Shown: piece after piece, positions 52,922 to 61,962 of the stretch
Position numbering within the stretch: position 1 is the first letter of the stretch
How the letters are laid out: each line of letters starts with the position of its first letter
Assembly (NCBI GenBank): GCA_948443805.1
Contig: CAOJUB010000006.1
Location: 24,975-88,974, forward strand
Origin: an uncultured Clostridia bacterium
GTDB taxonomy: Bacteria; Bacillota; Clostridia; Oscillospirales; UBA644
Length of the DNA: 64,000 bases
Direction of reading: 5' to 3'
Notes under the pieces: generated by a model
The model's input: the letters and a program-made list of their open reading frames with translations, nothing else
Told to the model about the DNA's origin: nothing
Database searches by the model: none
Program-made: the position numbers and the translations under genes

Positions 52922-55900
52922 TTATTCAATAGATTTCAGTGACTGCGCCATATTGATTTTTTGCAGCTTGAAATACATGAAAAAGTCGACGGCTGCAGAA
53001 AAGACAAATGTCAGCAATACCGATATTAGAAAACTGGCCGGGGAGATCCGGACATTGAAGGAAATCATATCAATATTGATTTTGGATAAAACAAACGCAT
53101 GGAGCAGTTTGCCCAGCCCCAGCCCGAGCAAGGCGCCGCCCGCTGTCAGAAGCAGATTTTCGCCGAAAACATAACCGGCCGTTTCTTTCGGATAGAAGCC
53201 GAGGACTTTGATTGTTGCGATTTCCCGGATTCTTTCCGTGATATTGATATTGGTCAGATTGTAGATGACAACAAAAGCCAGCGCGCCGGCGGAAAAAATC
53301 AATAGAAGTACAATATAATCCACGCAGGTCAGCATATTGTCAATCCGCTGCCTCATATCCTGATTGACCGTGACGTTCATAACCGCGCTGTTTTCTGCCA
53401 TTTTTGCCGCTTTTTGATGTGCGTCTGCGCCTTCTTCCGTTTTTACCAGCGCCGTTGTCATTTTAATTTCTCTGTTTTCTGTTAAAGAGGCAAGGGGGGT
53501 GTAGACATAGTGTGAAACATAATTGTCGCAGATTCCGCTGACAGTCAGCGAGACATCCCGGTTCTCTTTGGTTTTTACCGTAATTTCGCTTCCGACGGAG
53601 ATTCCGTTTGTTTCTGCAAATTTTTTTGTGACTACGGCGTTTCCCTGGGTCGGGAAGGGGACGGATTCTCCGTTGGATTCAAACCGGATGAAATGTTCGA
53701 TGCCTTCGGCTGCCGGCGCCGTTACATAAGCGGATTTTGTCCCTTTGGGGGTGAGGATGTCGCAGGTTGTTTCGTTAAGGAAAAGAAAATCATCGGAATC
53801 GCTGAGCGACGCAGCAAAATCGGCCTGTTCCTGCGGGGAAAAATCATCGGAAAAGGAAACGGAACAGTCATACAGAAAAATTTGTCCGTATTGATAATCT
53901 GCAAGTTTCTGAATAGAGTCTTGAATGCCGAATCCGGTAATCAGAAGCGCCGTGCATCCGCCGACGCCGAGAATCATCATAAAAAGCCTCTGCTTATAGC
54001 GGGCGATGTTCCGGAGGCATACTTTTTGGAGAAATTTCAGGCGGGTGAAGATGCGGAAGCGTTCAAAAAAGATCCGCTTTCCGTTTTTCGGAGCTTTCGG
54101 CCGCATGATCTGCGCCGCGCAGGCCTTCATTTCCTCTCGGCAGACCAACAGGGTTGTTCCCATGGTGCAAAGGAGCGAAACGGCAAGCGTTCCCGCCGCG
54201 ATCAGCGGATGGAAGATCAGCTGAACTGGGGCGAAGCCGTAAAGAATCCCGTATGCCGCCCAGATGGTTTTCGGAAACAGATAGGAGCCGGCGAAAAAAC
54301 CTGCCGCAGAGCCGATAACCGCCGCGGAACCGGAATAGAACGTATATTTAAACAAAATCGAAGCCCTGGAATAGCCCAGCGCTTTCAGCACACCGATTTC
54401 CGTCCGCTGTTCATCAATCATGCGCACCATGGTCGTCATGCACATCATCGCCGCAACAAGAAAGAAAAACAACGGAAAAATTTCGGCAAGACCGTCGACA
54501 ATCGCAGAGTCATTTTCAAAACAGAGATAACCTACGTTGCTGTTCCGGTTCAGCGTATAACTCTGCGGCGCTGACAGACTGTCAATTTCCTGACGCGCCT
54601 GGTTGAGTTCTTCTTGTGCTTCGGATAGCTCTTTTTCTGCTTCTTGGAACGCCTGTTCGGTTTCTGCTTTCTTGACGCGGAGTTCTTCTTCTGCGTTTTT
54701 TAATTGTTCTTCGCCTTCTGCCAGCTGTTTTTCTGCCTGGTCAAGCGTTTGTTTGGTTTGGCGCAGCTGTTCTTCCTTTTCGGAAAGTTCCTGCTGCTGT
54801 TTTTCCAGTTCGTCCTTTTTTTGCCGGAGTATGCCCAGCGCCCGGCTCGCGGCCTGGATTTGTTCCAGCCCTTTGGCTGCCTCCTCTATTCCCTGGTTAA
54901 GCTGGTCGATTCCCTGCTGCAGCTCCTTTTTTGTTTCTTGAAGCTGATCTTCTTTTTCCTGGAGCAGGGCGGCCTGTTTTTCCAGTTCTGTTTTTTTCTG
55001 TATCAAAAATGAAAGCGTTTGTCCGGCGTCTTCCGGGGGCAGGGTTGTTTTCGTGAGGTTTTGGGGAAGGTTTCTTTCAGTCGGTTGTGTTAGTGCTGTG
55101 ATCGCTTGTTCGATCTTGCTTTGTTCCTGCTGAAGCGCCGTTTTTTGTCCTCTGAGCGTTTTTTCGTTTTCTTCCAGCTGTTTGGCCTGTTCCTGCCGCA
55201 AGGATAATTCCCCGGTAAGCGCATCGATTGTCCGGTTGACATTTTCCATTTCAGAAACGGCGTTCTGTGCCTGGTTGATTTTTTCTTCCAGTTGGCTTTG
55301 TCCGTCTGCTAACTCTTTTTTCGCTTTGTTCACGGTTTGGACGGCGGCAAGATAGGTTTCTTTTCCGGTTTGGTATTCCTGCTGCTTTTCATTCCAGTTT
55401 TTCTTTTCGGCCTGAAGGTCGGTTTCGGCTTGGCTCAATTTTTGTTCCGCGTTTTCTTTTTCCTGCCGGAAGGCCTCTTCCTGTTCCCGGAAGAGGTCTT
55501 CATTTTCCGCATAAGTCTGCTCTGCCTGGGCTTTGATTTCGGAAAAACGCGCGGCGGCCAGTTGCGCGGAAAGCTCTGTTACAGCGTCTTCCGTTTCTTC
55601 CACCGCCTGCCGGTAAGCGTCTGAGTAGCTCTGGCCGGGATCTGCCAATGTAAGATATAATTCTGTAAAATAGTTTTCAGAAAAAGCCTCCGGCAGAACA
55701 TAGAGAAACGCTTTGACTGCACCGTTTCCCAAAGAAGTGGTTCCCCGTTCATAATTTAAATAAAGCGGAGAATCGGCGATTCCGACGATCGTCAGACTTT
55801 TTTCTTTGAGCAGTTTCTGCCCGTCTTCGTTATTTTGGGGAGAAACGGTCAGGATTTCTCCGATTGTTTCTTCGCTGAAATACCGCCGGTCGGCAATGCA

Positions 55901-56287
55901 TTCGTTTTCTTTTTCGGGCAACCGTCCGCTGACCAGATGAAGGGTATTGATTTTTTGGGGAATGGAATGGATTTTATAAACATCGTCATCTTTTTGGTTC
56001 TGCAGCAGCAAATCGGCGCAACGGCTGCCTTCCGCCGCTTCTATCAGGGGGTTGCTCTGTGCATCGGCGACGCTTTGTTCATCAAAACCGAGCGTATTGA
56101 TCAGCCGGTAGTCAAAAAACGCATGCTCCGAGAGGTATTGGTCGGCTGTTTGAATCATATCGGGACGGGTGATTTTTAAACCGGAAAAGAAGCCGACGCC
56201 GAGCGCGATAATACAGGTAATGGAGAGAAATCGCCCGAAACTTTTTCTGATTTCACGGAAGGTTGATTTCAGTAGATTTCGGTTCAT
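52922..56287 (-). CDS. FtsX-like ABC permease with long extracytoplasmic coiled coil
   Basis: 1121 residues. Helix at about 18-40, a MacB-type extracytoplasmic region, a heptad-rich coiled coil from about 250 to 565 (Gln/Glu/Lys-rich), then FtsX-type helices (about 590-720), a second extracytoplasmic domain and three C-terminal helices. The two FtsX units are recognisable by TEIGVLKALGYSRASIL and REIATIKVLGFYPKET. AAAGGAG selects the ATG at 56287. With the LolD-type ATPase upstream it forms a mechanotransmission-type ABC system; substrate unknown. Confidence 0.88.
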   Translation of the reverse strand: MNRNLLKSTFREIRKSFGRFLSITCIIALGVGFFSGLKITRPDMIQTADQYLSEHAFFDYRLINTLGFDEQSVADAQSNPLIEAAEGSRCADLLLQNQKDDDVYKIHSIPQKINTLHLVSGRLPEKENECIADRRYFSEETIGEILTVSPQNNEDGQKLLKEKSLTIVGIADSPLYLNYERGTTSLGNGAVKAFLYVLPEAFSENYFTELYLTLADPGQSYSDAYRQAVEETEDAVTELSAQLAAARFSEIKAQAEQTYAENEDLFREQEEAFRQEKENAEQKLSQAETDLQAEKKNWNEKQQEYQTGKETYLAAVQTVNKAKKELADGQSQLEEKINQAQNAVSEMENVNRTIDALTGELSLRQEQAKQLEENEKTLRGQKTALQQEQSKIEQAITALTQPTERNLPQNLTKTTLPPEDAGQTLSFLIQKKTELEKQAALLQEKEDQLQETKKELQQGIDQLNQGIEEAAKGLEQIQAASRALGILRQKKDELEKQQQELSEKEEQLRQTKQTLDQAEKQLAEGEEQLKNAEEELRVKKAETEQAFQEAEKELSEAQEELNQARQEIDSLSAPQSYTLNRNSNVGYLCFENDSAIVDGLAEIFPLFFFLVAAMMCMTTMVRMIDEQRTEIGVLKALGYSRASILFKYTFYSGSAAVIGSAAGFFAGSYLFPKTIWAAYGILYGFAPVQLIFHPLIAAGTLAVSLLCTMGTTLLVCREEMKACAAQIMRPKAPKNGKRIFFERFRIFTRLKFLQKVCLRNIARYKQRLFMMILGVGGCTALLITGFGIQDSIQKLADYQYGQIFLYDCSVSFSDDFSPQEQADFAASLSDSDDFLFLNETTCDILTPKGTKSAYVTAPAAEGIEHFIRFESNGESVPFPTQGNAVVTKKFAETNGISVGSEITVKTKENRDVSLTVSGICDNYVSHYVYTPLASLTENREIKMTTALVKTEEGADAHQKAAKMAENSAVMNVTVNQDMRQRIDNMLTCVDYIVLLLIFSAGALAFVVIYNLTNINITERIREIATIKVLGFYPKETAGYVFGENLLLTAGGALLGLGLGKLLHAFVLSKINIDMISFNVRISPASFLISVLLTFVFSAAVDFFMYFKLQKINMAQSLKSIE

Positions 56288-56325
56288 GGGTTTTCGTCTC
56301 CTTTCCTCTTTTTGGCCGGAATGAA

Positions 56326-57027
56326 TCACCATTCAATGTCGTCTACCGGAAGCGGGTTTTTGTTTGTTTCCACGTGGGTTACGGTTCCGCTTTTCATGCG
56401 GACAATCCGGTCCGCCATCGCGGTCAGAGCCTGATTATGGGTGATAATTACGACCGTCATACCGGTTTTTTTGCTGGTCTGCTGCAGGAGTTTGAGAATT
56501 TGTTTTCCCGTTGCATAGTCTAAAGCGCCGGTCGGTTCATCGCACAAAAGCAGTTTTGGATTTTTTGCCAGCGCCCGGGCAATGGCCACCCGCTGTTGTT
56601 CTCCGCCGGAAAGCCCTGCGGGAAAATTATGCATCCGTTCCGCCAGCCCCACGTCGGCAAGGGTTTCGGCGGCGTCCAGAGGATTCTGTGAAATCTGGCT
56701 GCTCAATTCCACATTTTCCAGCGCGGTTAAGTTTTGGATCAGGTTATAAAACTGAAAAACAAACCCGATGTCATGCCGCCGGTAGGCGGTCAGCTGACGG
56801 CTGGAAAATCCGGAAATTTCTTTTCCGTCGAGCAGGATGCTGCCGGAGGACAGAGCGTCCATCCCGCCGAGAATATTTAGCAGTGTCGTTTTTCCCGCGC
56901 CGGATTCTCCCACGATTACGCAGATTTCACCCTTTTCGATTGAGAAACTTGCGCCGCGCAAGGCGGTGACGGAAATCTGTCCCGCGGTATAGGTTTTGGT
57001 TACGTCTTTGAATTCAATAAACGCCAT
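56326..57027 (-). CDS. ABC transporter ATP-binding protein (LolD/MacB-type)
   Basis: 233 residues: Walker A GESGAGKT (about 39-46), Q-loop FVFQFYNLI, signature [15 protein letters not shown], Walker [13 protein letters not shown] and H-loop ITHN. Typical ATPase of FtsX-like permeases; the permease gene starts 38 bases downstream. GAAAGGCGGAGG precedes the ATG. Confidence 0.93.
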   Translation of the reverse strand: MAFIEFKDVTKTYTAGQISVTALRGASFSIEKGEICVIVGESGAGKTTLLNILGGMDALSSGSILLDGKEISGFSSRQLTAYRRHDIGFVFQFYNLIQNLTALENVELSSQISQNPLDAAETLADVGLAERMHNFPAGLSGGEQQRVAIARALAKNPKLLLCDEPTGALDYATGKQILKLLQQTSKKTGMTVVIITHNQALTAMADRIVRMKSGTVTHVETNKNPLPVDDIEW

Positions 57028-57116
57028 GGCAATCCTCCGCCTTTCTTTTTACTTGGTTTCCGGTTTTTGCAGCGGTACAAAAACGCCCCCGGATCTCTCC
57101 GGAAGGCAGACGTGGT

Positions 57117-57215
57117 TCAGGCCAGCACAAGGCAGCCGATAATTGTCGCTCCGACCGAGACGACCATCAATACCGCGAGCGTTACGGCAACAACGCGGAT
57201 CAGCATTTTATTCAT
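57117..57215 (-). CDS. 32-residue single-helix membrane peptide
   Basis: Reads MNKMLIRVVAV, a hydrophobic run, then ATIIGCLVLA and TGA. One predicted transmembrane helix over about residues 6-31 with positive N-terminal charges. AAAGGACT lies 6-7 bases before the ATG at 57215. It sits between the fumarase beta gene (44 bases) and the ABC ATPase (89 bases) on the same strand. Function unknown; a small membrane regulator of the transporter is one idea. Confidence 0.55.
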   Translation of the reverse strand: MNKMLIRVVAVTLAVLMVVSVGATIIGCLVLA

Positions 57216-57259
57216 AGGGACAGTCCTTTCTTTTTTCGCCGAAAAAACCGGCGTTTTTT

Positions 57260-57820
57260 TTATTCGGGAGAGCCGATATCCCGTTGTTCAAAGAGGTTGT
57301 TTCCTGCACTGTCGACCGCTACGGTCAGCGGGAAATCTCGGAAAATCAGTTCCTTTACCGATTCACAGCCCAGTTCTTCGAAGGCGATAACTTTTTTGGA
57401 AACAATATGTTTTGCCGCAAGGGCGCCCGCGCCGCCGATCGCGCAGAGGTAAACGCTCCGGTTTTTCTTGCAGGCTTCGCAAACGGCGTGGTTCCGTTCC
57501 CCTTTTCCGATGGTCGCCAAAACTCCATGATCGTAAAATTCCGGTGCGAAACGATCCATCCGTGAAGAAGTGGTCGGTCCGCAGGATCCGATGACCATGC
57601 CTTCTTTTTCCGGCGTTGGCCCCGCATAATAAAGAATGGCGCCGTTCAGGTCAAACGGCAGAGGTTCACGCTGATCCAGCGCCTGCTTTATTTTTTTATG
57701 AGCGGCGTCCCGCGCCGTGTAGATTTTGCCGGAAAGAAGGATTGTGTCTCCGGCTTTTAAATCGGCGAACTGCTGTTTGATTTCTTCCGGAGAAAGTCCG
57801 TCCGTTTCAATTTTCCGCAT
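57260..57820 (-). CDS. Fe-S hydro-lyase beta subunit (fumarase/tartrate dehydratase)
   Basis: C-terminal (beta) part of two-subunit class I fumarase or L(+)-tartrate dehydratase. 186 residues: LKAGDTILLSGKIYTARDAAHK, GPTPEKEGMVIGSCGPTTSSRMD, IGKGERN and IGGAGALAAKHI. The alpha subunit, which holds most cluster ligands, is not beside it or anywhere in the window. It is followed by the 32-residue peptide and ABC genes and preceded by a DivIVA-like gene. Confidence 0.9.
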   Translation of the reverse strand: MRKIETDGLSPEEIKQQFADLKAGDTILLSGKIYTARDAAHKKIKQALDQREPLPFDLNGAILYYAGPTPEKEGMVIGSCGPTTSSRMDRFAPEFYDHGVLATIGKGERNHAVCEACKKNRSVYLCAIGGAGALAAKHIVSKKVIAFEELGCESVKELIFRDFPLTVAVDSAGNNLFEQRDIGSPE

Positions 57821-57860
57821 AACTGGCAGTCTTCCTTTCGTTTCCCTTTTTCGTTTCGGA

Positions 57861-58862
57861 TCAGGCCGGGTCGTCCGGCGGCTGTTCCGCTGTCTGTATG
57901 GCGGAAAGAATCGAGGAAAGGGATTCTTTCATCGGCGTTAGTTTCCGCATGGCTTCCGCTGCCGAAAGATTGGCGTTTTTGATGATAATTTCCGCTTTTT
58001 CATTCGCTGCGGCAATGATTTTTTCACTTTCCCGAACCGCGCCGGAAAGAATGTTTTTGATCTCGGTGTTGATGGCTTCCAGGCGTTTTTGCCGTTCGGT
58101 TTCGGCTTCGGCGATAATGGCTTCCGCTTTGGCTTCGGCTTCGGTCACAACCATGCCCGCCGCCTCCTGTTCTTTCTGGGCGGAAAGGAATTTCTGCTTG
58201 CTTTCCTCCCAGGCTTCTTCAATGCCCCGGATTTTTTCGTCTTTTTCTTCGATCAGCTTTTCCAGCGAACGAACCTGTTCTTTTTCTTCATAGACCCGGA
58301 GTTCCGTTTCGGAAAGCCGGACTTTTGCGGCAAGCCACTCTGCCTGGGCATTTTGAAGCGTTTCATTCTGCTGGGTCAGCTGCCGGATTTGCTCTTCCTG
58401 CCCGACAACGGTTTCCCGCAGTTCTTCGGTTCGCGGATCCTGGGCGCGCAGTTCTTCCAGTTCTTTCTGGAAGGCTCTGTAATCATCGGTTTTCGCTTCG
58501 TTTTTGGCAAGGCAGGCGCAGAGAGCCGTCAGGTCAATCAGTTCGTTTCTTGCTTCGGTCAAGTCTTTTTTCAGCTGAAAAACCACCGGATTTTGCTCCT
58601 TCGCTTCGGATTCTGCGGCGGCGGACCGCTCTTCTTCGGCTTGTTTTCGTAGCGTTTCGATTTTTTCTGCAAGCCGTTTTTTTTCTTCCCGGAGTTTTTC
58701 GGCAAGGCCGTTTCCCGCAGCCTCTTTAAGCGCCTGAATCTGGTCTTCATATGCTGCGATTTTTTCCTTCTGCCGCAGGTCGGCGTCTGTCAGATATTGC
58801 AGCACATCGTCCCGGTTATAGCCGTTAAACGGCGTTTTTCTGAAAAGTTTTTCGTCTGCCAT
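57861..58862 (-). CDS. DivIVA-like coiled-coil protein
   Basis: 333 residues. N-terminal DivIVA lipid-binding motif FRKTPFNGYNRDDVLQYL (7-24), then long coiled coils (about 30-290) rich in Glu, Lys, Gln and Ala, and a C-terminal segment VRESEKIIAAANEKAEIIIKNAN typical of DivIVA/GpsB-related proteins. Likely localises at curved membranes or division sites. Longer than classical DivIVA. 40 bases upstream of the fumarase beta gene, 71 bases after DUF4364. Confidence 0.8.
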   Translation of the reverse strand: MADEKLFRKTPFNGYNRDDVLQYLTDADLRQKEKIAAYEDQIQALKEAAGNGLAEKLREEKKRLAEKIETLRKQAEEERSAAAESEAKEQNPVVFQLKKDLTEARNELIDLTALCACLAKNEAKTDDYRAFQKELEELRAQDPRTEELRETVVGQEEQIRQLTQQNETLQNAQAEWLAAKVRLSETELRVYEEKEQVRSLEKLIEEKDEKIRGIEEAWEESKQKFLSAQKEQEAAGMVVTEAEAKAEAIIAEAETERQKRLEAINTEIKNILSGAVRESEKIIAAANEKAEIIIKNANLSAAEAMRKLTPMKESLSSILSAIQTAEQPPDDPA

Positions 58863-58933
58863 AAAAATCCCCCTGTTTGATTCAAATCGGTTGTTCCGGA
58901 ATGGTGCGGGTTTCGGGCCGGGATCGGGTAAGA

Positions 58934-59449
58934 TCAGCTGTCTCCGGAAAGAAGGTTAAGTATTGCGCCGTAGATTCCGTACGGATCGGCTTTAAATTTT
59001 GCTGCGGTTTGTTCTGCCTGCAAAAGGGTGGGCAGAAACAATTTCATGTCAAAAGCGTCGCCGTCGCTTTCGGTCAGGCGCAGGCGCAGCGAATACCCGT
59101 CCTTTTCTTTTATAATTTCGGTTTTGACTTCCAGGTCTCTTTTCGCGCTGGCCATTTCTGCGGCAACGGCGGAAGCCACGGTTTTTCTCAGCGAAAGTGG
59201 AATTTGATTTTTGATTTCTTCCACAGCGTCGCTGATTTTTTTATCGATCGTTGCGTACTGCTCGTCTTCAAAATTTTCAACCAGAATGGTGCCGTCTTCT
59301 ACCATGCTGTTAAAACAGGCTGTCAGTTCCATAAATTTTAAATCGGTCAGCGCGGCGGCGTCGAGAAGCCGGCTTACCGGAATTACGCTTCCGGCCGCCT
59401 TAATGGCATAAAGCAGAAGAAGCCGCATGGTTTCTTTGGAAACGGTCAT
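58934..59449 (-). CDS. DUF4364 family protein
   Basis: 171 residues from the ATG at 59449, chosen because GAAGGGAC lies 7 bases upstream and it begins MTVSKETMRLLLLYAIK, the conserved start of the DUF4364 family. The N-terminal half resembles a winged helix-turn-helix (VSRLLDAAALTDLKFMELTACFNSM). Common in Clostridia; function unknown, perhaps transcriptional. First gene of a leftward unit with DivIVA-like and fumarase beta genes. Confidence 0.8.
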   Translation of the reverse strand: MTVSKETMRLLLLYAIKAAGSVIPVSRLLDAAALTDLKFMELTACFNSMVEDGTILVENFEDEQYATIDKKISDAVEEIKNQIPLSLRKTVASAVAAEMASAKRDLEVKTEIIKEKDGYSLRLRLTESDGDAFDMKLFLPTLLQAEQTAAKFKADPYGIYGAILNLLSGDS

Positions 59450-59562
59450 ATCTTGTCCCTTCTTTTTACGGAATCTTTTTTTGCTGTCGGTTCGGGCAAA
59501 AAAACGATTCGGTTTCCGATCAGCCTTTTCCGGCAACGGTAATTTGTCTTACTTTAACCTAT

Positions 59563-59591
59563 ATTATAGCATAATCGGTGTTTTTTTTCAA
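59563..59591 (-). promoter_or_regulatory. Sigma-A promoter of DUF4364 unit
   Basis: Minus strand TTGAAA (59586-59591), 17-base spacer, TATAAT (59563-59568). Confidence 0.82.
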
Positions 59592-59680
59592 CATTTTTCA
59601 GAAAAAATTCAGATTTCGGCCGGTTGCAGAAAATGATTTTTCTCCCTTCAGAATCCGGCAGCCAGTTTTACTGTTGTCGG

Positions 59681-59712
59681 AAAAAACGGAAGCAGTTTTT
59701 TTCTGCTTCCGT
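59681..59712 (-). terminator. Intrinsic terminator of the padR operon
   Basis: Minus-strand stem ACGGAAGCAG/CTGCTTCCGT, A-rich loop, then six T; it lies 46 bases after the DUF4097 gene. Confidence 0.88.
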
Positions 59713-59757
59713 TTCTTTTATAAAGTTATAGGGAAAAAGCTTTTGTCCGGTGATTTT

Positions 59758-60678
59758 CTATTTTTTCAGAACCTCCATTTTTCCGCTGACTGTTTCCAGG
59801 CGGAAGTTGCCGTCGCCGTTGCCGACTGTGAACTCGTCATCGCCGGACAGGCCTGGGAAGTCACACCGGAAGTTTCCGCTGACTTTTTCGTATTTCAGAT
59901 GGAACTCGGATTCTTCCGGAAGGTAGATAAGGGTATCTCCGCTGACCGTTTCCGAACGGAATTTGGCGACCGGTTCGTGAAAAGTAAATTCCAGCCGGCC
60001 CGATACCGAATCGGCTTTTACGGTTTTGGCTGTGCCTTCCATGGTAAAACCGCCGCTGACGGTTTCCTGGTCTAATTCTTCGGCGGTGATGCCGCTGAGA
60101 AAAACATCGGCCGAAACACCGTCAATATCAATTTTTTTGAAATGCAGATCGGTGGCCCGGATATTGCCGGAAACGGTTTCCATATCCAGCGTATTTCCGG
60201 AAAGTCTGCATACGGAAACAGCGGCCGAGACATTGTCAATTTTTACTTTTTGCAGATGATCCGCCAGGTTTGCAGGGATAAGAAGGGTTAGATTTTTCCC
60301 TTCAAAACGGTGGAAGATTCCGAAGAACCATTGCGGTTTGCAAAATTTAACCGAGAGCTTTCCGTTTTCATAACGGTAGCGGAGTTTTTGGCTGTCGTCG
60401 TTTCCTGTATATTCTTCCCGGATTTCTATGGTGTTCTGGTCATGGATTTCAATATCAACCGAGCCGGAAACCCAATCGACTTCAATTTCATCGAGCGTTT
60501 CGGCCGGAAGGGAGGCATTGCCGGTTTGATAGTCGGAAAACTCATAATGTTCCATATTGAAGAATCCTCCTATTGTGTTTGACGTACCGTTATTGGTAAG
60601 CAGAACAAAAAAAATCGCGCATAGAACAATCAGGGCAATACTGCTGCAGATCAGAGAAACAACTGCTGCTTTTTTCAT
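59758..60678 (-). CDS. DUF4097 beta-helix putative adhesin
   Basis: 306 residues. N-terminal transmembrane anchor (about 7-28), then a repetitive beta-solenoid with recurring D/E-x-VSG units (VDWVSGSVDIEI, METVSGNIRA, QETVSGGFTM, ADSVSGRLEF, SETVSGDTLI, YEKVSGNFRC, LETVSGKMEV). DUF4097 proteins typically follow a PadR regulator and a DUF1700-type membrane protein, exactly as here, and are linked to envelope responses. Third gene of the operon. Confidence 0.88.
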   Translation of the reverse strand: MKKAAVVSLICSSIALIVLCAIFFVLLTNNGTSNTIGGFFNMEHYEFSDYQTGNASLPAETLDEIEVDWVSGSVDIEIHDQNTIEIREEYTGNDDSQKLRYRYENGKLSVKFCKPQWFFGIFHRFEGKNLTLLIPANLADHLQKVKIDNVSAAVSVCRLSGNTLDMETVSGNIRATDLHFKKIDIDGVSADVFLSGITAEELDQETVSGGFTMEGTAKTVKADSVSGRLEFTFHEPVAKFRSETVSGDTLIYLPEESEFHLKYEKVSGNFRCDFPGLSGDDEFTVGNGDGNFRLETVSGKMEVLKK

Positions 60679-60731
60679 AAAAATCTTCCTTTCGTTTGCC
60701 GTTTTTCCATGGTGGAAAATTCATAAGGGCT

Positions 60732-61388
60732 TTATTTTTTTGTCAGTTCAAAAATCGCTTTGATGATATTGTCAATGGCTGCGGCAATCAGAAAAATAAT
60801 CCAGGTAATTCCCCAGTGCATGGTCCAGAAACTAATCAGCAGGTAAACAACCACAACAATCATCCACAGAGCGGAGGAAATCGCTTTTCTGGCCTTGATC
60901 CGGTCGGCGTTTTCGCTTTTCCATTCCCGGAATTCTTCTGCAATAGTCTGGTCTTTCTTTTTATAGGAGGTTTTGGTCATACCGTTGTAGATCAGCAGGC
61001 CGGTGGCTGCGGCGATCAGCACAAACATCAGAACAACGCCCTGAATTTCCAGACCGAATTCGCTTAAAAGTATAATCGGAATAATCGACATAATATACAG
61101 CATTACGGCGGAAGAAACCAGGAGCGCCGAGCGCTTTCTTCCTTTTTCTATCGTTTCTTCCCGGACGGTAATCATATCTTTTTTCAAATCCTCAATCAGG
61201 TAGGTAATGTCGCCGATACTTGCGGCAGAAATGTTGTAGGCGGCTTCGGGTGTTTTTCCTTCCAGAATCAGGTCGTCGTATTTGTCGTATGAATTCTGGA
61301 TCAGTTCTTCTTTGAGTTCAATTGCTTTTTTTGTGTTCGGTGCATCGGAAAAAAGGGTTTCAATGTGAGTCCTCAGTTTTTCTTTCAT
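60732..61388 (-). CDS. DUF1700-like membrane protein
   Basis: 218 residues: a helical cytosolic N-domain (KLRTHIETLFSDAPNTKKAIELKEELIQNSYDKYDDL, with a GKTPEAAYN turn) followed by four hydrophobic segments (about 92-112, 118-138, 168-188, 190-208). Typical of the membrane partner between PadR and DUF4097. GGAG 9 bases upstream supports the ATG at 61388 rather than 61403. Function unknown, possibly senses membrane state. Confidence 0.8.
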   Translation of the reverse strand: MKEKLRTHIETLFSDAPNTKKAIELKEELIQNSYDKYDDLILEGKTPEAAYNISAASIGDITYLIEDLKKDMITVREETIEKGRKRSALLVSSAVMLYIMSIIPIILLSEFGLEIQGVVLMFVLIAAATGLLIYNGMTKTSYKKKDQTIAEEFREWKSENADRIKARKAISSALWMIVVVVYLLISFWTMHWGITWIIFLIAAAIDNIIKAIFELTKK

Positions 61389-61428
61389 TATATTTTTCTC
61401 CATTCTTCTGTGTTTTTTCGGTGGTTTT

Positions 61429-61782
61429 TCAGTCTTCCGGTGTTTCTTTTTCCGGATTTTCTTCCATCAGACGGTCAAGAAGCGTTTTTGTCTGCAGCCA
61501 ATCCGTCTGCAGGCTTTTTAAGGTTTCTTTTCCTGTGTCGGTGATCGAATAGTAACGCCTTCTTGCGCCGGTGGTCTCGTTTCCCCAATACGAGGTGATG
61601 CAGCCGTTTTCTTCCAGCCTTCGGAATGCGGTATACAGCGTTGCTTCTTTGAGTTCGTATGTGTGGTTTGTGATTTTTTGAATGGCTTTGTTGATTTCAT
61701 AGCCGTAACTGTCTTTCTGATGCAGCCGGGCCAGAATAATTCCCTCGGTATGCCCCCGGAGAATATCGGAAGCAATAGACAT
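61429..61782 (-). CDS. PadR-family transcriptional regulator
   Basis: 117 residues: winged helix SDILRGHTEGIILARLHQKDSYGYEINKAI and ELKEATLYTAFRRLEENGCITSYW, wing GARRRYYSITDTG, then a dimerisation helix. AAAGGAG places the start at 61782; the longer reading into the promoter is rejected. It probably represses its own operon through the inverted repeat at its promoter. Confidence 0.93.
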   Translation of the reverse strand: MSIASDILRGHTEGIILARLHQKDSYGYEINKAIQKITNHTYELKEATLYTAFRRLEENGCITSYWGNETTGARRRYYSITDTGKETLKSLQTDWLQTKTLLDRLMEENPEKETPED

Positions 61783-61836
61783 TTCGTTCTCTCCTTTCCT
61801 GTGGGATTTCTTTTGCTTTTTTCTTTCTTTAAGTAT

Positions 61837-61865
61837 ACTATAACACAAGATACCTCATCTGTCAA
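61837..61865 (-). promoter_or_regulatory. Promoter of the padR operon with overlapping operator
   Basis: Minus strand TTGACA (61860-61865), 17-base spacer, TATAGT (61837-61842). An inverted repeat ATACCT-9-AGGTAT overlaps the -35 box (about 61849-61869), and the palindrome AGTATACT lies over and just after the -10. Both are candidate PadR operators. Confidence 0.8.
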
Positions 61866-61906
61866 GGTATATTATCTATGATTTCACATTTTTTTAATAT
61901 TTGGGT

Positions 61907-61936
61907 TTGCAAATTTCCATATTTCTCTTTTATAAT
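61907..61936 (+). promoter_or_regulatory. Candidate promoter of patatin-like gene
   Basis: TTGCAA (61907-61912), 18-base spacer, TATAAT (61931-61936), 27 bases before the start codon. Confidence 0.75.
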
Positions 61937-61962
61937 GATAAAAAACAGAAAATGGAGTTTGT

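Noticed and set aside
53693..54574. Long open frame on the plus strand opposite the FtsX-like permease
   Set aside because: No ribosome site; arises from the repetitive composition of the permease gene.
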